Shown piece after piece: positions 11,101-20,300 of a stretch of 28,600 nucleotides of DNA. The notes under the pieces were generated by a model. The model was given only the letters and a program-made list of their open reading frames with translations, did not search any database and was not told the DNA's origin. The stretch is from contig CAXKVR010000728.1 in NCBI GenBank assembly GCA_964058845.1, positions 1-28,600 on the forward strand, given 5' to 3'. How positions within the stretch are numbered: the first letter of the stretch is position 1; each line of letters begins with the position of its first letter. Source of the stretch: Carex sylvatica (lineage: Eukaryota; Streptophyta; Magnoliopsida; Poales; Cyperaceae). Both the position numbers and the translations under genes were made by a program.

Positions 11101-11383
11101 CCTCAATCCACAGTCTTTCTCTCTCCTCGAAAAGCCTCCTCTCTCTCTCAGACCTTTCTCTCTCCTCCTCTTCCATTTTCTTTAACCTCAGCTGTTCTTC
11201 AGGATCATTCAGCCTAGCCTCCTCTTCTTCCTTCTCTCGAATTGCCATATCCCTTCTCAGTTGCTTCCTCTTCAGCTTCTTCAAAATCTTTCTCTTCTCC
11301 TTCCTCGTCATGGCGCTTCTGTCTCCCGTGGAGACGGCGCCAGAAGCCTCCGGCGAACCCCCGGCAACAGCTGAATTCTCCAT
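5116..11383 (-). CDS. C3H5: U2AF35-related splicing factor, ZRSR2/C3H5/RGH3 type (nine exons, 693 aa)
   Basis: Coding exons (minus): 11033-11383, 10673-10834, 10434-10571, 9871-10029, 8995-9087, 8753-8869, 8577-8651, 7651-7877, 5116-5875. All introns are GT-AG and the total is 2082 nt including the stop. Residues 1-117 are charged coiled-coil ([18 protein letters not shown]). Residues 135-150 carry the family motif [16 protein letters not shown]. The first CCCH finger is C222-x8-C231-x5-C237-x3-H241. The U2AF-homology RRM is about 249-346, with the RNP1-like [10 protein letters not shown]. The second finger is C356-x10-C367-x5-C373-x3-H377, followed by [19 protein letters not shown]. The tail from 400 is K/R/D/E/S-rich. 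In the known family (human ZRSR2, maize RGH3) the protein recognises 3' splice sites, especially of U12-type introns, in the nucleus. Start chosen: first ATG in the long N-terminal frame. Intron 8 is 1775 bp and holds two MITEs. It looks intact. Confidence 0.95.
5275..5712 (-). repeat. In-frame 219-bp tandem duplication in the last C3H5 exon
   Basis: Two adjacent 73-residue copies lie at 5494-5712 (residues 496-568, starting [15 protein letters not shown]) and 5275-5493 (residues 569-641, starting [15 protein letters not shown]). Both contain SEEETDGRR and KYSDD and share most residues. The duplication keeps frame and lengthens the charged tail without disturbing the zinc fingers or RRM. Confidence 0.9.
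7048..7185. mobile_element. 138-bp hAT-type MITE in C3H5 intron 8
   Basis: Inverted ends CAGTGTTGTAAATAAC at the left and GTTTTTTACAACACTG at the right are flanked by a perfect 8-bp direct repeat TTCTACAC (7040-7047 and 7186-7193). An 8-bp target duplication with CAGTG-type ends is the hAT pattern. There is no coding capacity. Confidence 0.9.
7225..7626. mobile_element. 402-bp foldback MITE, Mutator-like, in C3H5 intron 8
   Basis: Long inverted repeats cover nearly the whole element. The left end is GAGTGAGGCTATGGTACTAT and the right end is its complement, ending ACCATAGCCTCACTC. A perfect 9-bp duplication AATAAAGTA flanks it (7216-7224 and 7627-7635), the size typical of MULEs. The arms contain the core shared with the elements at 13235, 13688, 18169 and 26779 (GTCCAAACAGTCGA and CAAATTTTACATTTTTT). 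It has no coding capacity and would form a long hairpin in the pre-mRNA. Confidence 0.93.
8057..8140. mobile_element. Truncated end of the same Mutator-like MITE family, C3H5 intron 7
   Basis: About 85 bases match the right end of the 7225-7626 element: a GGCTGTTTGAGCTCTGAAAA block, ATCCATAGCACGGGTCAATC, then ATATTACCATAGCCTCACTC. The left half is missing and no target duplication can be paired. Confidence 0.75.
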
Positions 11384-11387
11384 CGAA

Positions 11388-11402
11388 CTACAAGAATTGC
11401 AT
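11388..11402 (-). promoter_or_regulatory. Four-codon upstream ORF immediately before the C3H5 start
   Basis: Minus strand ATGCAATTCTTGTAG encodes MQFL and stops four bases before the main ATG (11383). The upstream ATG has G at -3, while the main ATG has T at -3 but G at +4. If transcribed from upstream of 11402, it could lower or condition translation of the main frame. The transcription start is not known from sequence. Confidence 0.55.
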
Positions 11403-11422
11403 CACTGGCGTGGCGCTGTTTA

Positions 11423-11431
11423 TTAGGGTTT
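11423..11431 (-). promoter_or_regulatory. Telo-box (AAACCCTAA)
   Basis: AAACCCTAA lies on the minus strand 40 bases upstream of the C3H5 ATG. Plant telo-boxes near transcription starts are common in genes of the translation and RNA-processing machinery, which fits a splicing factor. Whether it acts here is inferred. Confidence 0.55.
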
Positions 11432-11663
11432 AAGATGTGGGATCCATTTTCATTACTTCTGCAGTTACCTTTTTCTTTGGTTAACAAATTTCAGAAACAT
11501 CCTTCTAAAAAGCCAATGTTACCTTTCAAAAATCAAAATTACATATTTCCTCTTCTAAAATTTAAAATAGTCTTTTCTATAATATTTACTCTTTCAAATT
11601 TCTCACAAATTTAAAATGGTCTTTTCTATATAACTCATTTGACTATTTATTAAAAAAATAAAT

Positions 11664-12221
11664 TGATACGGGTTAACTCCAGGGAGCAACACGTATGCTA
11701 AAAAAAAAAAAAAGACTTGAATTGGGCTCGTCCTGCTTGAAGTTGCAGACTGAGAGATTGCTGAACACCAAAGATCAAGGGATGATCTCGAATCTCGGGG
11801 ATCAAGTATTGATCTCGGAGATATCGTACTCTAACTTGTGAGATATCTTTTCAAGTAAGCGTGTATTGCTTGAAGTTGGCCTATTTCCTGTCAAAGGAGG
11901 GGTTTTATATAGTGTGAGTTCCATCCAAGGGACTGCCCCACACGTACCATGTTCGGCGGGTTCCCAAGACGATTATGGGATCGTGAAGCAGTTATAACCA
12001 ATGTCGGAAGCAGTTATATTGCCTAAAAGGCGGCATCGTGTTAGGCTGAGCAAACGGCTAACTCGCCCCGTATACTTCAGGCAGTATAAGGCCTTCATAA
12101 CTGTGGGCTTCAACATAGGCTTTTCATCGTACCCGGGTTGGTCTCTATGCAAGGTTTGAATTCTGACCTTGTTCATGGTCTATATTGAAGTTAAAAGGGT
12201 CTTGAGAACATGACCCTATCA
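11664..12221 (-). mobile_element. Solo LTR, 558 bp
   Basis: Read on the minus strand the block starts TGATAGGGTCATGTTCTC and ends GTTAACCCGTATCA, giving TG...CA ends with a 5-bp inverted TGATA/TATCA. Flanks TAAAT (11659-11663) and CAAAT (12222-12226) match at 4 of 5 positions, as for an old 5-bp target duplication. Inside are a TATA box (11903-11911) and a T14 tract near the 3' end. No internal retrotransposon sequence or second LTR adjoins it, so it is probably a recombination-derived solo LTR. The superfamily is undetermined. Confidence 0.75.
11903..11911 (-). promoter_or_regulatory. TATA box inside the solo LTR
   Basis: TATATAAAA on the minus strand, in context CACTATATAAAACCCC, lies mid-LTR where a U3 promoter is expected. 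Transcription would start near 11875 and run toward C3H5, whose ATG is about 490 bases further on. Confidence 0.6.
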
Positions 12222-13214
12222 CAAATATATAGCATATTTAAGAAAATTGTTGGTCTTCTAATTAGTCGATTTTCAAAGACAAATGTTCATTTCTTTACTT
12301 TTGACACTTACGCAAGCATATACAAAAATTTCACTGCGTGTGCAGTAGAAGTAAAAAAAAATCAACCATTTATTCTCAGAAACTGGTGAATTAGAAGATT
12401 GAATTTTCTTAAACATGCTCCATATATTTTATCTTTTAATAAATGATAATGAAATATGTAAATTTGTGACTTTTTGAAATTTATAAGGGTAAATATTATG
12501 AACTTTAAATGGAGAGAATTTTTTATTACAATATTAAAATATGAGAGAATTTTTTTTCTCTTTTCACTAACTTTGTCCTTAAAAAATTCTTCTTCCAATC
12601 TTTTATTTTAAATTAAATTCTTATAAATAAAGAATCATTTGAGGTATTATCGTATTAAGAAATTTATGCAAATAGCAAGTCTATAATTTTGAAAATTATA
12701 AAAAAGGAATGCAATCATTTTGACTTGCACTTGTATGATCATGATTATAATATAAACTAAGTTACTTTATCTTATAAAAAATTAATATATTGACATTAAA
12801 ATACAATGAACATTGTCCAAAAAAAATATAATTATCAATTATTTCTACTCTATTTCGAAATATTCTTACTAAGCGGTCATTTGGTGTCTATACATGTGCA
12901 TTTCTTTTCTAATTTTTATGAACATGCATATTGCAAATAATAATAATAATAATAATAGCAGTGCTTTGATGATATTTTACAAATTCATAACAAAGTTTTT
13001 ATTTTGAAGATTAACGAATCTTAAGTTGTTTAATTAACAATTTAATCCACATAAAAACAATATGGTAGTTGTTGTTTTTTATTTTTTAGAACATATTCCG
13101 TTATTTAGAGTCTAAAACTGCTATTTTTTACTTTCAAAATCAGATCGTCCTCTTTTTAGGATTTCAATTAGCACCCAAAAAAGGATTACCTATACAAACT
13201 TATTTAGTATTTAG
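12222..13214. other. AT-rich intergenic DNA with an ATA microsatellite
   Basis: No gene is seen. A trinucleotide run (AATAATAAT...) covers 12936-12957. The rest is low-GC unique-looking sequence that leads into a TA dinucleotide run. Confidence 0.5.
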
Positions 13215-13234
13215 TATATATATATATATATATA

Positions 13235-13655
13235 GAGGTTGGCTACTATGCTTATATAAGCATATCCCCACATATGCTTATAACTCATTTTTGTGCTTCC
13301 AATGTCCAAATGGTCGATCTGAACCGTTCATCTTGTTCTCCATATTAATACGTGCTTGGAAACTAAATTTTACATTTTTCTGAATTTGTTTACTATTTAT
13401 TAAGCCACTTTGAAAATCGCTGATCCAACGGTGACTGCACAAAACAGTAAAATCAGCAGCCACCGTTGGATTAATAATTTTCAAGTGGCTTAATAAATAG
13501 TAAAAAAAATCAGAAAAATGTAAAATTTAGTTTCCAAGCACATATTAATATGGAGAACAAGATGAACGGTTCAGATCGACCATTTGGACATTGAAAGTAC
13601 AAAAATGAGTTATAAGCATATGTAGAGATATGCTTATATAAGCATAGTAGCCAGC

Positions 13656-13658
<3 letters not shown>
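13235..13658. mobile_element. Foldback MITE, copy A (424 bp) in a TA microsatellite
   Basis: Ends GAGGTTGGCTACTATGC and its near-complement (GCATAGTAGCCAGCCTC) bound an almost complete inverted repeat. Each arm has the palindrome TATGCTTATATAAGCATA near the end and the shared core (GAACCGTTCATCTTGTTCTC, ATTTTACATTTTT, TTTACTATTTATTAAG). TA runs at 13215-13234 and 13659-13687 flank it, so the target duplication is hidden in the TA repeat. The copy at 26779-27201 differs at only about twenty positions. Confidence 0.9.
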
Positions 13659-13687
<29 letters not shown>

Positions 13688-13690
<3 letters not shown>

Positions 13691-14110
13691 TTGGGCTAAA
13701 ATGAGCCATGGCTTATTTTGCGTTGGTGAGCCATGGCTCATTTTAGCCATTTTGAAAATTCAAAAAACCAATCCGAACCGATCATCTTGTTCTCCATATT
13801 GAAATGTGCTTGGAGACCAAATTTTATATTTTTTGAAATTTTTTTACTATTTATTAAGTAGTTTTTAATATTGCTAATCCGATGGTCCAGAAAATTTTAC
13901 TGTTTTTTACTGTTCACAGCAAAACAGCAATTTTAAAAAATGCTTAATAAATAGTAAAAAAATTCCAAAATATGTAAAATTTGGTTTCCAAGCACATTTC
14001 AATATAGAGATCACATTTAACGGTTCGGATCGGTCGTTTGGACTTTCAAAATGAAAATACAGCGTGGAGTACAAACGCTTGGTGAGCCATGGCTCACCCA
14101 AGTCCATCTC
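13688..14110. mobile_element. Foldback MITE, second type (423 bp), in the same TA microsatellite
   Basis: Ends GAGTTGGGCTAAAATGAGCC and, complemented, GAGATGGACTTGGGTGAGCC. The palindrome AGCCATGGCT occurs three times in the subterminal arms. The centre carries the shared core (CATCTTGTTCTCCATATTGA, ATGTGCTTGGAGACCAAATT). It is separated from copy A by only about 29 bases of TA repeat and followed by another TA run (14111-14146). Confidence 0.88.
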
Positions 14111-14146
14111 ATATATATATATATATAGATATATATATATTTTAAT

Positions 14147-14523
14147 GAAGTTGGAAATCAAGCTACCCAACTGTTTTAATATCCACAAAGAATTCCCTGT
14201 TCATATTTCAATCTTGCGACCCCTCACATGGAGAATGCTGCATTTGCCATTAGACCAAAAGATGGTTCTCATATTATTATTTCGAACCTGTGAAACAAAT
14301 ATTAAATATATTATTTCAAAAAAAAAAATTCATGATTTTTTTTATCGACTAGAAATTAATATTGATAATGACAAATAAGAATCTACCGTTTTAATATGAA
14401 GAAGTTGAATTTAATTTTCTTCTACTTTGCTTCTTGTGTGCATGTATCTATATCGTTTTAATTTGAACAACCATATTATTGTCTGCATCAAAATAATAAA
14501 ACCAGTGATGTTAATGTCAGTGC
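14147..14523. other. Intergenic DNA, nothing recognised
   Basis: AT-rich spacer between two transposons. There is no open frame with recognisable protein and no repeat. Confidence 0.4.
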
Positions 14524-14531
14524 AGCCCATA

Positions 14532-15288
14532 TAAGGCTGAAAACGGAGCCGAATTATTCGTTCTGAATCCGACTCAAATCCGAATTCGGATAAACGGATT
14601 TGGATAATTTCTGGATATTTATTACATACTACTTAGAAGTATCGGATTTGGATACGGGATTCAGATTCGGATACGGTTAGGGATGGATATTCGGAATGGA
14701 TATCCGATTCTATCCGGAACCCAAACGGAGCGGATCTGAAACCCGTTAGAATATCCGAAATAAATTTAAGTGCCGATAAAGCAATACGATGATAAGGTTC
14801 AATATATATAAAGAGCTCTATATATGAGAGCATGTCTCTTGTGGGACTAACTGTCCGAACCTCCGAAGTCCGAACAACGGAATTTGAATAAGAAATGATT
14901 CGTTGAATACATAATTGGCCAAAAAAATGGACTTTATACAAACATTCTCGAAAAGGCCTCTCAAATTTAATTTTGCTTAATACAGATCAACAATATATAT
15001 ATTGTACTCGTTTTTTTTTGTACCTTTTTACAAATTTCATGAAAAATTCAAGATACCACATTCATAAATTTTCATATTTAAATTTTTAATTAATATTTGT
15101 ATCTTAGAAGTTCATATATCTTAATTATTCGACTATTATTCGTTTTATATCCGTATTCGAATCCGTATCCGTGGATTTGATTTTGAATTTTGATATCCGT
15201 TTACTATTCATATTCGTATTTGTATCCGCTCATTATTCGACAGATGATAATATGATATCAGCATTATCCGCTCCGTTTTTCACCCCTA
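14532..15288. mobile_element. Non-autonomous hAT-like element, 757 bp
   Basis: Left end TAAGGCTGAAAACGGAGCCG and right end (complemented) TAGGGGTGAAAAACGGAGCG form imperfect terminal inverted repeats. The perfect 8-bp duplication AGCCCATA lies at 14524-14531 and 15289-15296. Subterminal arms are rich in TATCCG/CGGATA motifs in both orientations. There is no transposase frame. The 8-bp duplication and the TAGGGGTG end fit plant hAT MITEs. Confidence 0.9.
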
Positions 15289-15296
15289 AGCCCATA

Positions 15297-15617
15297 GCAT
15301 GCCATCCTATCAAATGCATTAAAGTTTCCTATATAGAGAAAATTTTACTTTATTAACTTCCTTGATTAATAACAATAATTAATTAATTAGAAGCAAAATT
15401 AGATTAAAAACAAAAGAATTATCTTAACAGTTAAAAACAGAATTTATGCTCTTAAAATAACACTCTCCATAAATTAAAGATGGTCGAGGCTCAAGTAAGG
15501 TCCAACCGTCCAAGGCATGCACTGACAATATTCAGTACCTTTACAATGACATCTTTGATCTTTGTCATGAAACAAATTACACCGACGAAGTCACAGTGAC
15601 TCAGATCTGTTGCGATC
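15297..15617. other. Intergenic DNA, nothing recognised
   Basis: AT-rich unique-looking sequence. No gene or repeat could be supported. Confidence 0.35.
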
Positions 15618-16010
15618 GAGTAGGGTTTATTAAAATGTCTGATTTCGTTCTACAATCAAATCCGACATTTTTATTTCTATTTTAAAAAGTTCAAACATTC
15701 GATTTAAATCTTCATATTAAAATTTACTTTATAACCGAATTATGTATTTTTAAGATTTTTTTTTACTAACTTTTAAGTTTTAAAATAGATATAAAATTAT
15801 TATTTTGATTAATTCAGAATCTTTTGATGTTGTCCTTTTAAAAATATAATAAAAAAATTTCAACAAAATATAAAATGTAGTCTTCTAACATATTATAATA
15901 TAAAAATCACGTTGAATATTTCGGATCAACTATTTAAATCTTCATAATGAAAATAATGATGTGAGGTATGATCGAGATAAAAAATAATAGACATTAATTT
16001 TAATCCTAAC
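15618..16010. mobile_element. Old, diverged foldback MITE related to the 18169 element
   Basis: It starts GAGTAGGGTTTATTAAAATG and ends ATTAATTTTAATCCTAAC. Near the right end it has GTGAGGTATGATCGAG, matching GTGAGGTATGATTGAG at 18512-18535. Internal AAAGTTCAAACATTCGATTT matches the family core. Arms are strongly diverged and I find no clear target duplication. Confidence 0.6.
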
Positions 16011-16127
16011 AGCGCATTACTAATTAGACCAACTAATTAATTACCGGTCATCGGCACAAACCATTAACCAAAAAAATGAATTAATTATTGAAATTTCGGT
16101 GCCTTAATTTTGCTGGCAAAAAAAAAA

Positions 16128-17610
16128 TCAGCTGCTTTTATGTTCATCAATGAAGGTTTTCATCTCGTCAACAAGCTTCATCCATTCTTCACACTTCGTG
16201 TAGAGATAGAAGCCATGAAACGAGTCGGGATACAACACCAGCCGTACATTGTGCTTCATTCCGTTCAACCACTCGTAGTATTTCAGCTGCCAGTCTCTGA
16301 GTATGTCGTATCCCGCCGCAGCCACCAATACCGGTGGGAACCGTTCCTCTAATTTGGTCATTGTCCCGAACGGGTGTGCGCACTCATGGTTTCGGTTCGT
16401 TCCTTCGGGCAGGAACACCTTCCAGTACCAGTCCATTCTCTCTGTGGTGAGGACCGGGAGGTTTTGGTTCTGAATATCTCCGGTGGTTCGCTCCTCGCCA
16501 CCGAACATCGGTGTGATTGGTATTGCTCCTTTGATGTTGATCTGATTGAATATGAAATTAAAAGAAATTATTAAGTTGTGAACATTGACTTTTCGATTAG
16601 ATGTATCTGTGGCAACAGATGCTCAATTTGAAGTTAATTTAAAGAGAAAATTCCAGCCTTCCGCACTTAAATTGTTTGAGCTGGCTCATGCATATGATTG
16701 GTGTGCTAGATTGACTATATTTGGTTTTAGATGTATATTAAATTTCGTATTTTCTACGTATTATAAATGGAATGTTAATTTTGTTATTTTTAATTTAAAG
16801 AGAAAGATAACAGTTTAAGTATACAGTATACTGGATAGAGCAGTCAAAAATAAAAAAATGGAATGTTAGTCGTTTAAAATCTATTCAATTAATTTTGAAG
16901 TTAACTTCATTCATATGACATATGACACTGATGTAATATTAGTCGGACTCTAACATAAACGTCTTTCCTCACATTTTCTTTTTAACAGAACTAAATTTTA
17001 GATTTTTCTTTATAAATAATACCTTCTCCCAACTGTCAACAGTAGCAGCCCATCGGCGCGCCACGTGATGAACAATATTTCCACCGGCAGTGTCCCCGGC
17101 AAGAAAACAACTCCCCAAATCCAGATCCAGATCCAAACTCGACAAGATATCAACGGACCTGAGACCGCCCGAATCCAAGAACCTCAACACGTCAACACCG
17201 TCATCATAAGGCGCCGGGCACCTGTGCTCCGGAGAACGCCTGTAGTTAACCGATACAATCACCGCATGCAATCCCGAACACATCCTGCGGCCCCAGTCGT
17301 CATATGAAACCAAATGGGGCGATGCAAAGGCGAACCCACCCCCGTGGAAATAAACGACCAGAGGGAGCTTTTCTGCTTCCTCTTCGTTCATGGACGGAAC
17401 AAATATGCGCACAAAGAGGTCTCGGGTTGAGTCGATAATGACGTCAGCATTGCAGACTCCGGATTTCGGTTTGGGGTCGGCAGGGGCTAAAGGCTCGAAA
17501 TGGGCGAGGAGACGGCGGTTGACGGTGTCATCGTGCCCGATTGCACGGTTTGTGATGAAGCTGAAGAGGCCGAGTTGGATTCTGGCTTTCAGGGGTATAG
17601 AAGGTGCCAT
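16128..17610 (-). CDS. CXE18-like carboxylesterase with Thr in place of the catalytic Ser (two exons, 333 aa)
   Basis: Exon 1 is 17023-17610 and exon 2 is 16128-16541; the intron is 481 bp, GT-AG, phase 0. It belongs to the alpha/beta-hydrolase fold-3 plant CXE family. The N-terminus (PLKARIQLGLFSFI and TVNRRLL) and overall length fit the AtCXE18 clade. Visible motifs are oxyanion hole HGGG (89-92), nucleophile elbow GDTAGGN with Thr174, Asp275 in AGYDILRD and His305 in FHGFY. The codon is ACT (17089-17091). In active CXEs this position is Ser. A Thr-Asp-His triad is known from soybean 2-hydroxyisoflavanone dehydratase, a CXE-like dehydratase, so the activity may be weak esterase, lyase or non-catalytic binding. 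The frame and splice sites look intact. A TATA box lies 85 bases upstream. It is probably soluble: no signal peptide or membrane segment is seen. Confidence 0.92.
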
Positions 17611-17694
17611 GATGAAGAGAGTAAAGAAGATAGGTACAAAAAATGAATCTGATAGTGATAGCTACGGTTACTGAGATTGTTAGGAGATGGAAGG

Positions 17695-17703
17695 AATTTA
17701 TAC
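17695..17703 (-). promoter_or_regulatory. Probable TATA box of the intact CXE gene
   Basis: GTATAAATT on the minus strand lies about 85-93 bases upstream of the ATG, which would leave a 5' UTR of roughly 55-60 bases. Confidence 0.6.
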
Positions 17704-18168
17704 AAGCAAGGCATTTATTATTTGAGGATTTTCTATTTCCAACGAATACTGTATCCTTTTTTTGGGATAAAATATCTACTAGTCAAATTTCTATTCAAAG
17801 TGACACCAGCAACGAATATTGTATCCTAAATTGACTTATTTGCCTACGGGTTGTTAAAGAAAAAAGAGAAGAAAGAAAGATTTGGCTTAATTGGTAGGTT
17901 CCTTAGTTTTGATTTAAAAACAGCACACAGTTTTAACGAAAGAGAAAAATGGTTCTTTGCATACAATAAAATAATAGAACACACAATCTGCTGCAGTCCT
18001 TGTATTAGAGAAATATTATTCTTGTAAATTGAATCAAACTATTGAAACCGATATGATAGTTTTAAAATTTCGATACATATCAATCACTTCCTCGGAAACA
18101 TCGATTAAAAATATATAAAGGGAAATATATGCTTAGCTCTGAATATATTTAATATGTAGTTTCATTTT
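17704..18168. other. Upstream flank of the CXE gene, nothing else recognised
   Basis: AT-rich non-coding sequence without identifiable repeats or genes; it may hold CXE promoter elements. Confidence 0.35.
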
Positions 18169-18568
18169 GAGTAGGGTTAAAATGTATCATTAATTTTGTG
18201 TTTTAATTATATCTTACGTCTCTATCTTCGTTTATAAAGTTCAAACAGTCGATTTGAACCGTTCATCTTGTTCTACATATAAAAATGTGCTTATAGACCA
18301 AATTTTATATTTTTTGAATTTTTATTTTATTTTTTTAGATAGATACAAAATTACTGTTTTTGGATGGTCCAGATGCACTGATTTTGTACCTATCTAAAAA
18401 AAATAGTAAAAAAGTTTCAAAAAAAAAAATGAAATTTGGTCTCTAAGCACATTTTAATATGTAGAACAAAATGAACGGTTTGGATCAACTATTTGAACTT
18501 TGTAAACAGAGATAAAGACGTGAGGTATGATTGAGGCACAAAATCAATAGTGCATTTTAACCCTTCTT
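18169..18568. mobile_element. Foldback MITE of the shared-core family (400 bp)
   Basis: The left end is GAGTAGGGTTAAAATG; the right end, complemented, is AAGAAGGGTTAAAATG. Candidate 9-bp duplications are TTTCATTTT (18160-18168) and TTTCCTTTT (18569-18577), 8 of 9 identical. Arms contain TCGATTTGAACCGTTCATCT and CTCTAAGCACATTTTAATAT, the family core, and the centre carries a short A/T-rich hairpin. It sits upstream of the CXE gene. Confidence 0.82.
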
Positions 18569-18577
18569 TTTCCTTTT

Positions 18578-19330
18578 ATAAATATATTGTACATGCCAAT
18601 ACTTATTATTATTTTTTTATTTAACAATAAACTAGTTTTTAAGAGTAGAACTAGGATGTTCTCAAATTCATCGAGTATTTTTGTGAATTCAATTGTAAAA
18701 TTTATCGAATTGGCTTTAAATGATGAATATAAATTATTGGAATCTATCTACCTCACGAGTGATGTGTCTACGTGCAAAAATGATAAACTTTCGAACTAAT
18801 TTTGTATAAAATCAAGCAGTCAAAATTAAAAGATTTATAAATTAATTTGCATGCATTCATTTTTTAAACATTTTTTTAATCACTTGACTATATACAAAAT
18901 TAGTTTGAAATTTAAGATTTTCTCATGTAGACGCATAGTTCATAAGTTAAATGGATTTTAACTTTTTGAATTCGTCGTTTGAAGCAAATTCAATAAATTT
19001 AAGAGTTGGGTTTATAAAAAGGTTTGGTGAACTTAAGAACACCCTAGTTTTACTTTGTTTTTAATACATAATAACAAAATAAATGATCAAGTAATTGTGT
19101 ATTTTAATATTAAATCAATTACCACTAACCAAAAATCGTTCTTGTAAACGCTAAATTATTTTTATGTTTTATTTTTATTAAAAGTAATTTGTTCAATATT
19201 TAAAAAGATACGCATTTTTACCGTTATATTTTCATGATTATCCGATAAACTAATTATCCAAGTGTTTAAAAATATTATATATATGTTGAACTAAATAAGA
19301 TCAGAGGTGATCGCAAAACGAACACAAAAA
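18578..19330. other. AT-rich intergenic DNA, nothing recognised
   Basis: Low-GC sequence with frequent stops in all frames. No transposon ends or genes could be supported. Confidence 0.35.
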
Positions 19331-19762
19331 AGATGAACTTCTCTCAAGAGTCATGACTCAATATATAATTCCTCTAAATATGGAACAATTTCAATGGAAG
19401 CAGATATTATATATGCTAGGAAAGCTGATATGAAATCTGTGTTTGATCAATTTGTGGACAAGCCGAATGCAAGTAAGATTTTTTTTTTTTTTCCGTTGAT
19501 TTATTAGATAAGAACATAGAAAAGGTTGTTAATTTATTAGATGAGGGTACAAATACAAACTATGATGTATAATTCTTTTAGAAAAGATGAATTTCTCTTA
19601 TGACTCAATATATAATTCCTATAGAAAAGGAAGAATTTCAATAGAGAGACAAGTCAATTACAATTTATTTTTCCTTGATTTATTCTATTGGATAAGAATA
19701 TAGAAAAAAAAAAAAATTGCCAACTTATCAGATGAAGGTACGAATGCAAACTGTGATGTATC
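19331..19762. repeat. Diverged tandem direct duplication, about 250-bp period
   Basis: Blocks in the first copy (AAAAGATGAACTTCTCTC, ATGACTCAATATATAATTCC, GATTTATTAGATAAGAACAT) recur in the second (AAAAGATGAATTTCTCTTAT, ATGACTCAATATATAATTCC, GATAAGAATATAGAAAAA), and both copies close with a similar ACTATGATGTAT or ACTGTGATGTAT. The origin is unknown. Confidence 0.75.
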
Positions 19763-20074
19763 TTGTCATCCTATTCGCTGTGATTAATTTTTTTAATTAC
19801 ATAATTAATAATGACGGTAAGATTAATATATGCGACATTTTATACCATAATTTAATTAGTAATAAATATTGTTCAAAATAGTAACATCAACAAATATATA
19901 TTGTTATGTTTTATATTATCATGCACATTTGCAAATTGTTACTACATAGAACACCATAGAATTATCCATCAAGTAATAATACAAATAAAGCTTAAGTTTA
20001 AGAATCAGCATTCAATTTAATGACAATTAACAACACTTTATGTGTGAAAATATTAATAATCTCAAATGAGTTGA

Positions 20075-20300
20075 ATTATGAGATCAAGCCTCATGATTAA
20101 TGATCTCGAACCTAGGAAGGAGTGTTGGATTATGAAAATATTAATGGCAATGAACAACACTTTCTCCTAGGTTCGCGAGTTGGATTATGAAAAATTGAAA
20201 ATTAAAGTGTTCTTGAGAAGTGTTATTGAAAATATTAATGATCTCGAACTTAGGAGGAAGTGTTGTTCATTGTTATTAGTAAAATATTAATGAACAACAC
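20075..20300. repeat. Short inverted and direct repeats, possible retroelement fragments
   Basis: AATGATCTCGAACCTAGGAA followed by GGAGTGTTG (about 20098) is inverted as AACACTTTCTCCTAGGTTCG (about 20156). A direct relative, AATGATCTCGAACTTAGGAG, follows near 20238. The GGAGTGTTG phrase resembles a polypurine tract joined to a copia-like LTR start, but no full LTR is visible. Confidence 0.45.

Noticed and set aside
11016..11426. Plus-strand Ser/Leu-rich ORF of 136 aa
   Set aside because: It is the antisense of the Glu/Arg-rich first exon of C3H5, which gives Ser-rich reading by complementarity.
13235..13658. Tc1/mariner (Stowaway) assignment from TA flanks
   Set aside because: The ends lack the Stowaway CTCCCTCC motif, and a core-sharing relative (7225) has a 9-bp duplication, which favours a Mutator-like origin.
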